Made by a program: the position numbers and the translations under genes | Notes under the pieces: generated by a model | Database searches by the model: none | The model's input: the letters and a program-made list of their open reading frames with translations, nothing else | Told to the model about the DNA's origin: nothing | Shown here: positions 12,233 through 24,000 of the stretch, one piece after another | How the letters are laid out: every line of letters begins with the position of its first letter | Numbering within the stretch: the first letter of the stretch is position 1 | Assembly: GCA_022393335.1 (NCBI GenBank) | Contig: JAJEKB010020115.1 | Span: forward strand, 403,885 to 467,884 | DNA: 64,000 nt | Direction of reading: 5' to 3' | From: Macrotrachela quadricornifera | Taxonomy: Eukaryota; Rotifera; Eurotatoria; Philodinida; Philodinidae

Positions 12233-12276
12233 CTAGTCATTCGTCGGCCTCCCTTCGGTCGGCCACTCACGACTAG
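12233..12276. ncRNA. two-stem hairpin motif, copy 2
   Basis: Outer stem CTAGTCAT/ACGACTAG (one mismatch), internal loop TCGTC opposite ACTC, inner stem GGCC/GGCC, apical loop TCCCTTCGGTC. It lies 329 bp from copy 1 in the same orientation and is followed by the same GCCGTTTCTAT. The pair probably arose by duplication within the hAT-like element. Confidence 0.45.
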
Positions 12277-12299
12277 CCGTTTCTATATTTAACACCGCT

Positions 12300-13974
12300 A
12301 CATCGTCCAATATTAATTTAGGTTTGAACCGAATAGATGCATCTTGTTTGAATTCCTCTCAAAACGTTACTGGACATTTGTTAATCCATTCATAAAGGAA
12401 CTAAAAAACGAAAACTATTCAAAAACTGCTACCAATAGAGTATATTACATTGTGATCTAGGAAAAATCTTCGCCTACTTTCAATGTTATTTTAAGGTTGA
12501 TGTCTATGAAGATTGAACAACAAAACACCAACCAGTCACTTCTTTTTCTTACGTGTTTCTGTATAAATCTTACTTAAAACTCTGACGTATAGTAATATAC
12601 AACGAAAAATGTTTCTATTAGAATCAATGTCGAACATGGATTCATGATCATTGATTATTTTTAGTTCAACCTTAAAATAACAAGAAGTTCAAAACAAAGC
12701 TAGGAAATAGATCAAAAGAGCTGTTCTTCACTTTGACTTCAGATTTTTCATACTTTTTAACGGTCAGCCAAGTTTCATCAAAAACTATGATTTGTTCATT
12801 CATCGTTAATTAATAACTAACAATATTTAAAAACTAACCTCAGATTTGGGTTCCCCATAGCAAACTATATGTGGTGACTTTTCACTGTACACAGTTTATA
12901 CTATTTATTATTAATTATTTGGTAAAACCCATTTAGTCTTGATTTATCGATCTTCGGTTAGCTTGCATCAAAGTTTTTAAGAAAAATAGCAAAAAAACTA
13001 GAAATTGCTTCTTTACTTATTCTTAACCTCAAAATTGACTCGAAATTCGAATTCTATATCTTCAACAAACCTACAACGACTTTTTTTTATAGAATACAAC
13101 AGGTTTTATATATTAATCCAGGCGACACCATTTTCCGATTCGGGTGAGGACACAAATATGCCCACAACTTTTAGAAACAAACATATCTGCAAGACTACAA
13201 ACTCGTTTTATGCGACATGATTCATGCTTCCATCCGAGCAACAAATTGTCATCATCTTAGCGAAAACCTTCTACGGTCAAATATTCCTATCAAACTTTTT
13301 ATAAAAACTAATCTTATTGATCGATTTCTTGATCTAGACAATTTTTCAACCAACTTTATAAAGAATCACTATTTTGAAAACAAACTTTGTTGCAGTAAAA
13401 TTTTTGCAAAATCATAAAAATACAGATAGTGCCATTCGATTCCCCGACCCTGATTACCTTTGGTCAAACTTTATACGAAATTATTATTTTCTTAAAAAAT
13501 GCCTTTTTTTATCAAAAAAATTATTCGGAAAAATTGAAAAACCGATAGTGCCATTCGATTCCTTGACCTTGAAAACCTTTGCTGAAATGTTAAAATTCGA
13601 TTTTTTGAAACTTAAGATTTCTTTTTTGGTTTTCTAAAAACATGTTTTTTTGACCTTTCACCCGGCACAAACAGACACAAACACATTTCACTCTTCTTCG
13701 TATCACTCTCCCTGTCGTCGAGGGAATGATGACATCGCTGAGTAGGGAATCAAAGGGTACTCTCATAGTGTAGCAGTTGAGGACCTATGGGTACCCTCAT
13801 AATATAGGAGATGAGGACCTATGGGCACCCCCATAATATAGGAATTGCGGATCTATGGGTACTCGCGTAATATAGGACTTGATGATCTATGAGTACCCCA
13901 TTTAATAACGTGAAATATGGATGTAAGAGTTTACTTAACTCTAATATATGAATGAGAAATATATGTTAGATTTC
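12300..13974. other. interior of the 7-kb element, no gene seen
   Basis: Non-coding interior. It has a reverse-complement relationship to 7870-8430 (CCCGGCACAAACAGACACA against GTGTCTGTCGGTGTG, and a GATTCCCCGACC block). At 13745-13910 a GAGGACCTATGGGTACCCTC-like unit of about 55 bp is repeated around four times. The corresponding left-hand unit is near 7890. Confidence 0.55.
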
Positions 13975-14445
13975 TATATTTACTAGTAAATATATTTACT
14001 TTACAAAAGTAAATAGTAAACATTTTATTTACTTTACAAAAGTAAATAGTAAATACTTTAGTTACTTTACAAAAGTAAATAGTAACTAATTTATTTACTT
14101 TACAAAAAGTAAATAGTAACTACTTTAGTTACTTTACAAAAGTAAATAGTAACTAATTTATCTACTTTACAAAAAGTAAATAGTAAGTACTTTATTTACT
14201 TTACAAAAAGTAAAGTAAATAATTTATTTACTTTACAAAAAGTAAATAATAAATAATTTATTTACTTTACAAAAGTAAATAGTAACTAATTTATTTACTT
14301 TACAAAAAGTAAAGTAACTAATTTATTTACTTTACAAAAAGTAAATAGTAAATATTTTATTTACTTTACAAAAGTAAATAGTAAATAATTTATTTACTTT
14401 ACCTTATTTACGTAAAGAAAAAGTAAAGTAAATGTGCCACCCCTA
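13975..14445. repeat. right subterminal TTTACTTTACAAAAGTAAATAG array
   Basis: Mirror image of the array at 7401-7870: TTTACTTTACAAAAAGTAAATAGTAA-like units repeat to the element end. It ends in GTGCCACCCCTA next to the CATAAGAC duplication. Confidence 0.8.
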
Positions 14446-14758
14446 CATAAGACTAAATTATTCTATTGTATATGTCTCGAAAGATCGTATACAGTGATAA
14501 AAATGTCTGAAGGGAATGAGGGTGAGTATACAAGAGGATTCTAAGCTTCATTTACGACGCGTTTCGTCCTTGCTTAAGGGACTCGTCAGGTAAATATCTG
14601 ACTTTTAGTTTGCGTCACCTTTTCTGTTATTTTTTTAATTTATGTTAAGCTATAGAAATATGTTAGCAGTATGACAATAAAAATGAAGTATATAAAGAGA
14701 ATTTTTCTGAGAGGTTTGCAAGTTATAATTTTTAGGTGGATTTAAGCTGTGAATTCCA

Positions 14759-15357
14759 CTAATCGAGATAGATGTAAAATTCCATAAAATTATAATCTTC
14801 AAAATCTAGTTCATATCCACGATATTCATCTTCTGTATCTTTTTTTTCTAATTCATTCTTTTCCTCTAGTTGTATTGGCAGTTTTGGTGACATTTTCGCT
14901 TCTTCTTCTTCTGTTCGTTTACATAATTGGTGTTCTGATGTTTGTTGAGTATTCGTGTCAGAACTCCAATCTTGTTCTTGTTCAGTCTAAGAGAGAAAAG
15001 TAGGAACGAAAAAGTCATTAACTATATATGGTTTATTTTAGTCTTTATTTAGTTTGTTTCGTACTTGACAACGTGGAATTTCAACGAAACATTGCATACA
15101 GTCATTAAGTGGAATTATGACATATGTTTCTCGAAGCTGTTGACTGTGAGTATTGTTGTCTTTTTCTTTGTTCATGTCAGACGACGTTTCAATAGTTTTT
15201 TTAATTATTGGAGATAATGGCTAATATAAGAGAAGTTAGACTTTTGTTTGTTTATTGAATAGGTTTTATTTTATTTTATTTTGTCTACCTGAACCGGTAT
15301 TTGTTGTTGTTGTTTTTGGTGTTGTTGCTCTTGTTGTTCTTTTAAACAATTAAGCAT
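14759..15357 (-). CDS. small spliced gene of unknown function, Gln/Glu-rich
   Basis: Three exons on the reverse strand: 15357-15289 (ATG start), 15220-15065 and 14986-14759 (TAG stop). Introns of 68 and 78 nt have GT..AG ends, and all three exons are in phase 0. The joined frame is 150 residues: MLNCLKEQQEQQHQKQQQQ, then a middle part with YVIIPLNDCMQCFVEIP, then an acidic tail (EEEEAKMSP, EDEYRGYELDFEDYNFMEF). It has no signal peptide or membrane segment. No family is recognised. Three clean splice joins in a 453-nt reading frame make a real gene likely, though low complexity weakens the case. Confidence 0.6.
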
Positions 15358-15758
15358 GATTGTTTGTAGAATGAATAGTTTGAAATTTGTTACTGATTAA
15401 ATAAGAAGTAATACTATCTATGTCAATTTAAGATTTCGTTTGAATATGATATTGGAATTTTTTTGTGATATATATTCCGAAATAGAAAATAATATATAGT
15501 TGTATAATATTCAGACCTATATTTTTGTTATAGAATATTTTATGTATAGAGAGAGTAAAAAAAATAGAACTAATTATGTTTAAATTTTACAAAAGAAAAT
15601 AGATAAAAGACATAAACAAAAGAGAATATATTAAGTTTATGCTTTTGAATAAGTCATATTAAACGAAAATATAAAAGAAAGAAAATAATAATAATAAAGC
15701 TAAATTAAACTAATAAGAATAAAGGACGGGGGCGGGTTTGCCCTTAAAATGGCCCTAT

Positions 15759-17492
15759 TTGAAAATAACTTTCAAAATGACTTTTTTTTCAGAATTTATA
15801 CCTCCTCTTCAAATATCATAGTGTTCTGAATGCTTACAAACAATTTTTCCTATTCACTATCAGAAACTGATCATTGGTTCCTCATGACCCGTTTCGTAGC
15901 GTATAGTGTCCCTATCATATCCGTTTATTAGCAATGTAAGACTTCCATTTTTTTACCAGACATAGAACTGATTGAGCTCCACAAAATGATGGTAAAATAT
16001 GTGGGAATATATGCAATGGTCGATATCTTTTATGGACATTATCGGTAAAATTCTATAGAAAATCTCACTGTTGGCCATAATTGGTCAACCAATATTCGCA
16101 GTACCAACGTCATTTTTTTACCAGAACTAAAGCTCATCGAGCTCTACAAAATGACAGTAAAATATGTAGGAAAAATATGCTGCGCTCGATATTTTGTCAA
16201 TGCATGACCGTTCTGATTCTTTGAGAATTTCATCGACTGTTTAATCGTCACTGTAATCGTCCTCCATCGATTTATCATCATTTCTATCTCCACTACTAAC
16301 GTCGGCAACAGTTGCATTAGTCGTTCCATTATCATTATTGATCATAGTAAATATGGGATAAAACTTCGGTAGACATTTCCCCTTGTTATACATTGAACGA
16401 CACTTACTGCAAACATAATATTCATTCGGAAGCTCAGATGAAAACAGCCGAGTTGTAACGAAAAGTCGAAAACATTTTTCTTTCATCGGACGTCGAATTT
16501 TCATAGTTAGATGACAACCACTCCAGACACAAACAAATAACTTCTTCGAATTCATTTTATTTGAAATGAAAGAATAATCTACTTAGCATTCACCTTCCTA
16601 TCTATCTATCCATCTCTTTCTATGTTTCTCTCTCCTCTGTTCCGTCCACATAATATTCTAACTATTGTCTCCCCCCATGAATTAATCTAAATAGCATACC
16701 CTCGATACATATCAAATAAAGCCGCTGGATTGGCTACGCACACATCACACTATATTCATCGTCTCCACGATCAAATTGTCCACTTATTATCTACACTTTA
16801 ACATATCAGCTGCATGATTCCTATATTCATTCGGTCAAAACTGCATAATCAGAAAATCAACCCACATTGATTCAACTCCTTTTATCTGCATCTTTTCGAT
16901 AAGCAATCTATTCTATCATATCTACTAGGATAGTTTTGTAGAGGTTGATGAGCTTTAGTTCTGGTAAAAAAATGACGTTGGTACTACGAATATTGGTTGA
17001 CCAATTATGGTCAACAGTGAGATTTTCTATAGAATCGGAACGGTCATGCATTGACAAAATATCGAGCGCAGCATATTTTTCCTACATATTTTACTGTCAT
17101 TTTGTAGAGCTCGATGAGCTTTAGTTCTGGTAAAAAAATGACGTTGGTACTGCGAATATTGGTTGACCAATTATGGCCAACAGTGAGATTTTCTATAGAA
17201 TTTTACCGATAATGTCCATAAAAGATATCGACCATTGCATATATTCCCACATATTTTACCATCATTTTGTGGAGCTCAATCAGTTCTATGTCTGGTAAAA
17301 AAATGGAAGTCTTACATTGCTAATAAACGGATATGATAGGGACACTATACGCTACGAAACGGGTCATGAGGAACCAATGATCAGTTTCTGATAGTGAATA
17401 GGAAAAATTGTTTGTAAGCATTCAGAACACTATGATATTTGAAGAGGAGGTATAAATTCTGAAAAAAAAGTCATTTTGAAAGTTATTTTCAA
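15759..17492. mobile_element. foldback transposon with ~450-bp inverted repeats
   Basis: The left arm (15759-16212) begins TTGAAAATAACTTTC and is nearly the exact reverse complement of the right arm (17037-17492). Each arm carries two variant copies of a CCAGAACTAAAGCTCATCGAG-like unit, and a third partial copy lies at about 16935-17036. The 0.8-kb interior contains a short zinc-binding frame. The ends do not show an obvious target duplication. Confidence 0.8.
16241..16555 (-). CDS. zinc-binding N-terminal exon of a transposon protein (fragment)
   Basis: 104 residues from ATG at 16555. Paired cysteines (CVWSGCH and YVCSKCRSMYNKGKC) flank a basic stretch (KIRRPMKEKCFRLF). The tail is acidic (GDRNDDKSMEDDYSDD) and ends at a stop. 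The Cys arrangement resembles the zinc-finger first exon of DNA-transposon proteins. A similar paired-Cys module (RCHVCKPIRR...PICGNC) begins the transposase at 21090-26127. Lying between the two inverted repeats, it is probably what remains of the element's gene. Confidence 0.5.
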   Translation of the reverse strand: MNSKKLFVCVWSGCHLTMKIRRPMKEKCFRLFVTTRLFSSELPNEYYVCSKCRSMYNKGKCLPKFYPIFTMINNDNGTTNATVADVSSGDRNDDKSMEDDYSDD

Positions 17493-17863
17493 TTCTTTGG
17501 AGAAGCGCCCAGTGGTTTTGCTGAAAAAAGAATTTCATTGAAGGTAATAACCCAACAGTTGTTAATAAAGTACAGGACTTTTTTGCATCCATTCATAGGA
17601 AAAGTATAAATTAGCATTTGAATCCCTGCTGGTTCTTATGTCTCACAATAAAAGTCATTCAGTTTTTCGTATGCTTCGATACGAGTTAAATCAATTAAAA
17701 TATTCAGTGTTTAATACGCGTAAGGTAGCCTTCTTCTGATATCTTATATGAACTATCTTTTAAAGTCAAAAACGTTTCTGCGATTATTACTTTTCCAAAA
17801 CTTGAAAACTTAATGTGGGTGAAACATAAAGATCGGTGGAAAAACTATTTCTCCAAGATATTC

Positions 17864-18470
17864 TCATATTTGGCAAGATATGACAAACTTACAGTGTTTC
17901 GAAGCTCCTTCCACATGTGGTTGGGGTGTAACGCTTGCTGTTGTATAGTAGTCTTGTGTAGCTACTGGTTTCGATATTAACGATGATGGGTTCGATGGTG
18001 GTAACGCCTTTTTTATCTGACTCAAGTCGAAAGGCTCCACTAGAGTTTGATATGGTGGCGTGATTTCACGAAGTTGAATAATATGTAGACCTTCGGCTGA
18101 ATTCAAACTTCCAATAACTTTGAGATATATACCAGGAGGTAGCAGTATTTCGTCTTCGTTTTCAAAATATGAATGGTTTCGAATCAGTGCAAGAACTTAA
18201 CGCCCACCAAGCAAATTCTTTATTTTTTGGATAAAGAGCACTAAGGTCTTCACGAACACCGGGCCAGACTAGTGTATGTTCGCTTGATCTAATAAAAACG
18301 AATAAGGTATAACATATGATGATGCGTTGTTCTCACTTACGGTAATTTAAAAAAGCCTGTCATAAACAACTTCAAATATTTGAACCACGGTTGGAGTTTT
18401 GTACGATCAGCTAGACGAAGAGTTCGATTCAAAAGCATATACAAACTATTTTCATGCACATCCTATTCTA
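17864..18470 (-). pseudogene. ADP-ribosyltransferase (ART) gene, decayed
   Basis: Reading the reverse strand from ~18466, the first exon gives ENSLYMLLNRTLRLADRT and PWFKYLKLFMTGFFKLP. A GT..AG intron runs to about 18290, then HTLVWPGVREDLSALYPKNK and FAWWALSSCT. The ExE region is HSYFENEDEILLPPG, and the end is GLHIIQLREITPPYQ. These are the blocks of the rotifer-type arginine ADP-ribosyltransferase fold. Two lesions are clear. The catalytic Arg of the V-W-R-G motif is Pro (VWPGV). There is also a deletion and frameshift between SSCT and HSYF that removes the central strand. The N-terminal region is missing. Confidence 0.8.
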
Positions 18471-18489
18471 AAGTTCCCTCGACTGTAGG

Positions 18490-19214
18490 GAGGGTCATAT
18501 GAAAAAAAATAGTTTGCTTGTGTGTTTGTTTGTTTGTGTCAGGATCAAAAAAACATTGGCCTGTTCTGGCTCAGAGGTCAAAAAAACATTGCCTTAATCT
18601 AGCCTACGGATGAGAACTGGGGTATTATATCGAGTCTGCGTAGACAAGAGTTAAAATATTAGGGTTATACTAGATTCAATATTCTACTCTACTGCTCTCT
18701 CGACCTAAAGGAGAATTATACAAAAATGTACCGTTGCTTGTCAAAGATAAAAGATTAAGGGTCACGCATCGGTTTACTTATAGTATCAGGTCAAAGCAAC
18801 TTGTCAGAAGGTCAAAAAAGACGGACTTCCATTTACTATAATAGGTTAGAGTAAATGCATAAGTCTTATTTCATTCGATATTTGCTTGTACTCTCGTTAA
18901 ACTTGAGTGTCTATTTTCGGCATTAGTCGACTCAATATATTCAGAACTATCTAAAGACAATATGCGGTCTTATTATACATTTCAAACAGTAAAAGATTTG
19001 ATTGGCAGATTCAATAAATTTAATACTCAGGTACAGCAACAATTCAAAGCTGTAAGGCAACTTCCTTCATTATTTGTTGCCACAAAGGATCTTGACAAGC
19101 GTCCGAGATGCAGTTATTGAATTATCAATATAACGGTTGAAACAATCGAGTGTTATAGATGATGAAAATTTTCGAAGATGTGTCTCTCATCCCATCCTCA
19201 ACTCTTGCTATTGG
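18490..19214. other. intergenic, no gene seen
   Basis: AT-rich sequence with two copies of GTCAAAAAAACATTG (about 18545 and 18580) and no recognisable coding or RNA feature. Confidence 0.55.
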
Positions 19215-19579
19215 TTCTGGTCAATGAAATTGTCGTTTGCATCTGCTCGCAAACCTGATATTTCTAGAGATTATTTTAAGCGGAAATAAAGCGTAATAGG
19301 TTGTGCTAGGTCTAAATTGCTGAAAGATGAGTAGTCAGGAGTGGCGGACCGTAAGGTCGCCGAAGACTGACTGAGAGCTATATTTATGGGCAGGTATTAC
19401 AAAGTTTCTTTAGAGACTCAGTGAGTTCAGCTATTGTAAAAGATATTGGTGAATAGTATGATTTTAGACTTTTTGTGAAAAACTCTTACAATGAAAAATG
19501 TTCTAAAACTTGTAGCTTTGGAGGAAGCGGTAAGAAAGGTAGCGTTAATGACTGCATACTAAACTTTAATGAATCTTGC
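19215..19579 (+). repeat. left part of the 595-bp satellite unit
   Basis: Matches 28255-28622 in the same orientation (GCATCTGCTCGCAAACCTG, the two-stem hairpin, TTCAGCTATTGTAAAA, AGCTTTGGAGGAA) and stops at TTAA 19580-19583, where the large transposon begins. The matching unit resumes at 28031 on the other side of the transposon. The copies are diverged. Confidence 0.75.
19333..19372. ncRNA. two-stem hairpin motif, copy 3
   Basis: Outer stem AGTCAG/CTGACT, internal loop GAGT opposite GAAGA, inner stem GGCG/CGCC. The apical part (GACC GTAA GGTC) can form a further stem capped by a GTAA tetraloop. Orientation is opposite to copies 1 and 2. It lies in the satellite unit. Confidence 0.45.
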
Positions 19580-19583
19580 TTAA

Positions 19584-20505
19584 GAGAGGGTCCATGAGAA
19601 AATCGACCGACTGATAGGACACCTGACATCTGAAAATTTTTGATTTTGAATTGAGATACATCATTCGAAAGAGCGTGAAAAGTTACCATAGAAACCAAAT
19701 TTTTAGCCTTTTCTGATGTCTCCATCACAAGATATAAGATCATCTTTGAACACACCCTCATCTTCTTTCTTGAAATTTCAATAAAATCCATGATTTTCTT
19801 TTTCACACTTTGTAGACGCATTTTTATCATGAAAATTTTTTCTGATTGAGCATCAATATATGCAATTTGATCAGCTCTATCACATGCATATCAATCGAAA
19901 AAAAATTTCAGAGTCAAATCGTGATAAAAACATCATTTACATGAAATTTTTCACTGAAAAAATGACTTTTTTTCGGTAAAATTCACATATTTTTGACCCA
20001 AAAGTGCATCAAGATAATAGCCTCCCAAAATAAATTTAGCATCAAAAGAAAGTCCTTGAAAAACTGCATCTTCTGAGATATAAATGAATGAGATGAAGTT
20101 TGGGGAGGGTATTTAATTTTTCGTGACAAAAGATCACAAAAATGCACTTTTTCATATATCTTCTGATATATGTAGTATTTTTGACAGCTGATAGATGGCA
20201 ATAAATATATCGTTTTCAATTCGTTTTCTGCATGAAAATACTAGTCTATTGCTCTCTAAAAAGCATAGTATCATAATCAACAGCTTACTCCAAAATCCTC
20301 ATATCTGACCATGGACTCGTCACATATTAATCATTCGATAAGAGTCTGATTTAGATTATATGTACGATTATATTTCGAGTTTTGTCCTGTTTCCAGTTTA
20401 CATTCTCATCTAAAATTTTCTTAGTGATCATCAATAACAACTAACGTCACATATCCATCACTTTTTGAAACATTTTCGGATGTTCAAATTGTTCTCCAAC
20501 AGACT
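19584..20505. repeat. left terminal inverted repeat (~920 bp)
   Basis: Nearly exact reverse complement of 27117-28027, down to GTTCAAATTGTTCTCC at the inner border. It contains AT-rich frames mirrored in the other arm, with no domain, probably non-coding. It likely holds the promoter and transposase-binding sites. Confidence 0.88.
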
Positions 20506-21089
20506 TTATGATCGTTGTATTAGCGTTGATAGAAGTACGTTGAGTTTGAGTTTTAAAAAAAACTAGATTTGTGATGCATTTAATCTATATATAAGCGGTT
20601 AGTGGGAACTAATAGTGAGATTAGCATTGACAGGTGTATATTTTACGCAAAATTAGGAGAGTATTGAAAGCCATCAACTTTATCTTTTTTGCTTCGAATA
20701 TAGAACGGTTGAATGTATATGTAGAATTCAATGAGAGACTCTCCAATTAAAAGAGGCTTTCTAGTGTGAATATATCTATATATATATATGGCTGAATGAA
20801 ATTATAAGTACTAGTAGAACCATTTGCACTACTTGAGGCATTTTTGATTATTAAAGATTTTGTTTCGATCAATCTTTTCTTCTTTTTCGTATCAAAAATG
20901 TATATCGATGAAACTAGGGAAGCATGCAAATACAATGCACAATTTCTATCCAAAACTCGCTGTTTAGTCGAGTTGTCATATGAATAATAAGTAAAAGAAA
21001 AAAATGGACTGGATGAGGTATAGTGCAAGATCAAACCTAACTGCTCATGAGAAACATAGTTCTTGATTAATGATACTACCTATTTTTAT

Positions 21090-24000
21090 CTACTTTTTTA
21101 AAACTTTCCTAGCTATTTCTGGAAAATCAGCCATTTGTTCAGCAGCCACCTCGGAATCATAATCGTTTGAATTGTGCTCGTCAACTTCTTCGTCGCTGTT
21201 ATTTGGATTACTATTATGACGAGTATTGTTCGACATTGAGCTACTGAATGAACGCTGACTACTATTCATCTGTTTGCGTCGTTTTCGTGTAAGACATGAA
21301 AAATAGCTTTTGATCTGTGATGCTGATAAACATTCTTCTGGTGAAAATTTAAAATAACCATTTTCTTTGATGAATGGCATTTCCTAAAGGAAAAAAAATA
21401 AAACAGTTCAATTCTATTAAAAATGTTCATTACGAGAGCAAGTGTTTCTGGATTCGATTTATATCCTGTTTCTTCGCCATTATTGTATGCGTCGATAAGA
21501 TATTTCTTCTGTTCTTCAGTGAAGCGTGTTTTTGTTTTTGGTAAAGATAGAGCCCATCCTTTCGGTAATATAACATTTGAGAGACTATTGGTATTTTGAA
21601 TGGTGTTAAAGTTTTGAAGATTGATAGGTGTTCTTTGTGTATCATTTTCAAGAAGATTTTTAAACATGGTTTTTGCTTTATCAAGCAATGGCATTTTCAA
21701 CCCTCTCAGAATATGTTTACCTGTATCAAGATGATTTTGAAGATCATAGTAACGTCGATATTGACGAATGCAGCTTTCAATTGGACAGTCTTAAGAAGAA
21801 AACCTGAAGAGTGCGCTGTGGCTTGAAAATCACCGGTAATCTCCTCCTCCGAATCTATAGACTCATCACCATTTGATCAAGCTGCAAGTAAACAACGACT
21901 CATTGTATGAATATTATGTTCTATCAATGTCTTTTATAGAAAAAAAATGGCTCAGAAATCTTTCTTCGACTATACTACTAATGCATTGTTTTTTGAGTAA
22001 AAACGGTTAAACATACCTTCCAATGATTCTTCCGTTTTCCAGGAGTTGTCTATAAATACAGCTTTATCGTCAAATTGCAGTGGTGTTATACTTTTGACTG
22101 TTGTTTTGAAATTCGACCAAAGAAAGGTTTTACCCTTCCCAATGTTAAAAGCACGCCAAGTTTTTAATTCAATTTCATAAGGATAAGCGTGTGATGATGT
22201 TGATCTTTGTGTTTGTAGATTTGAAGGATATTTTTGGATAAACTCGATATTGTTATACTTCGTAACACCCTCCCATCTGAGGTTTTCATTTTGTTTTTCA
22301 GGAGGTAGATGACAGGAAAAGATAGATAAGTGTTTGGTTGATTTGGCAGCGAGTGCAAACTCTGCACTACTCATGCAATCGTTTTTTTCGTTGACGGGTT
22401 GTCTAACTTGACCCTTGACAACAGATGATTTTCGGTCGCATGAACCTTTTCCGGCCTGAGCCTCGAAAAAGTCCATGCGCCGAATTAAAATACCAGTTGA
22501 AGCATACAATGCTTTGACAGCAAGAAGAAATTCCGAACCGTGGTAACATCCCGCGTTGTCACTTCTGAGATAAACTGTCCGTATCTCTGGATGATCTGAT
22601 TTAATTCTCTTCAACACATCTTCAAGGATGCTTATGACAGTTGAACCATTTTGAGAACAGTTGTTGAACACATGACAGAACGTTCTATTCTCAAAAACTT
22701 TTTTTGTTGATGGATTGTCTGTTATTGTTGATGGTTTTACTCGTACAACATGAGTTACATGCCATGGAAGACCTTTAAGACCGAAAAAATCGGACTGTGA
22801 CTGTCTGTATTTAGCTTGAATCCATTTCATCGCCCAATCGATTACTAATAGTACCTAGAAAAACGAGATAAATATCAGATTTTATTTTTCATTCTTTATT
22901 TTTAAATTGGTTCTATAATTATGAACGCGTTAAGTATTGTCACAGTCAAATGAAAAGATTAGCGTTCCTGCCAAAACGATTTCTGTACCATGATCAAAAA
23001 CAATATTTATAGAAAGTCACATCAGGGATGGACTTCTCTGTATTGAATATACTTTCAGATATCGTACAAGTTTCTATTAATAATGAATGAGTATACTTAC
23101 ACTGTTCTCGTCCAAGGTCTCAAGAATAAAATCACGAGCATTTTCCTGGTGTACAGATCTTAATTGATGTTTTTTCCATTCGTTTATCAAATGATTTTGT
23201 CGTTTGAATACGGTTAAATATCGATTACGAACGTCATCAGTCATTTCTTCATTATGTTTTATCAACCATTCGATATGACCAAGAGTACTATCGAGCAAGA
23301 GACAGTTTTCGCATCTGAAAAATAATGATAGATTAGATTATGAAAAAAGGAAATGAGAATTGCTTCATCTACTTATCGATATGTTCGTGATCACATTCTT
23401 CGTTCCAATCAGTATCTCCTGAATCAGCAAGTGCATAGGTAGAGCAATGATCAGCGATGTTACTACTGTTAGAAATATGTGTTGTATCATCGATTTTGAT
23501 GTAATTTCGACACTGTTGCAAAGCCTTTTGAAGTTGTACTAATTCAGCAATCGGCACGTCTATCATTCAACAAAACATATTCGATAAAGAGAAGAAACAG
23601 AAAAATAGTATTACGAAATGCAGCCAATTCATCACACATTTTTTAAAGATTATCGAATGCTGTAGAACCATTAGCTGCATAATTATCGATACCCGCCATG
23701 CTTTTTCGAGTAGAAGCTGTACATCCATTGAGTAAAGCAAATAAAGAAGAATCTCCTAGTGGTTTAAAATCTCCATTTGTTGTTTCATGACAATAAGAAC
23801 GATATTGTTGAATGGTACGTGAACTGATTGTATTTCGTATAGTATTGACGACTTCAAATGTTTTTCCTGTACTTAGTTTTAATGTCTTTTTGCCAAATGG
23901 AATGTCAGCTGTAATAGACGGTGATAGAACAAACTCTAAAAAATGCCCAACTTGTTGTTCATTGTATCGTTGTAATGGTTCGCGTTGTGTGTTGACTGGT

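Larger units (their letters stand above)
7401..14445. mobile_element. 7-kb hAT-like transposon hosting nested insertions
   Basis: The ends are inverted (TAGGGGTGGTAC at the left, GTGCCACCCCTA at the right) and are flanked by a perfect 8-bp duplication CATAAGAC at 7393-7400 and 14446-14453. An 8-bp duplication is typical of hAT elements. Both ends carry about 470 bp of TAAAGTAAA-type repeats. Inward of these are further inverted matches, for example the ACCAAAGGTAATCGGGGTCG region near 8160 against CCGACCCTGATTACCTTTGG near 13445. No intact transposase is visible, so it was probably mobilised in trans. Without the nested 2.5-kb insertion at 9250-11751 the element would be about 4.5 kb. Confidence 0.85.

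Noticed and set aside
19486..20219. Frames of 114 and 78 codons repeated at 27402-28003
   Set aside because: They lie inside the terminal inverted repeats and are duplicated for that reason; AT-rich with no conserved domain.
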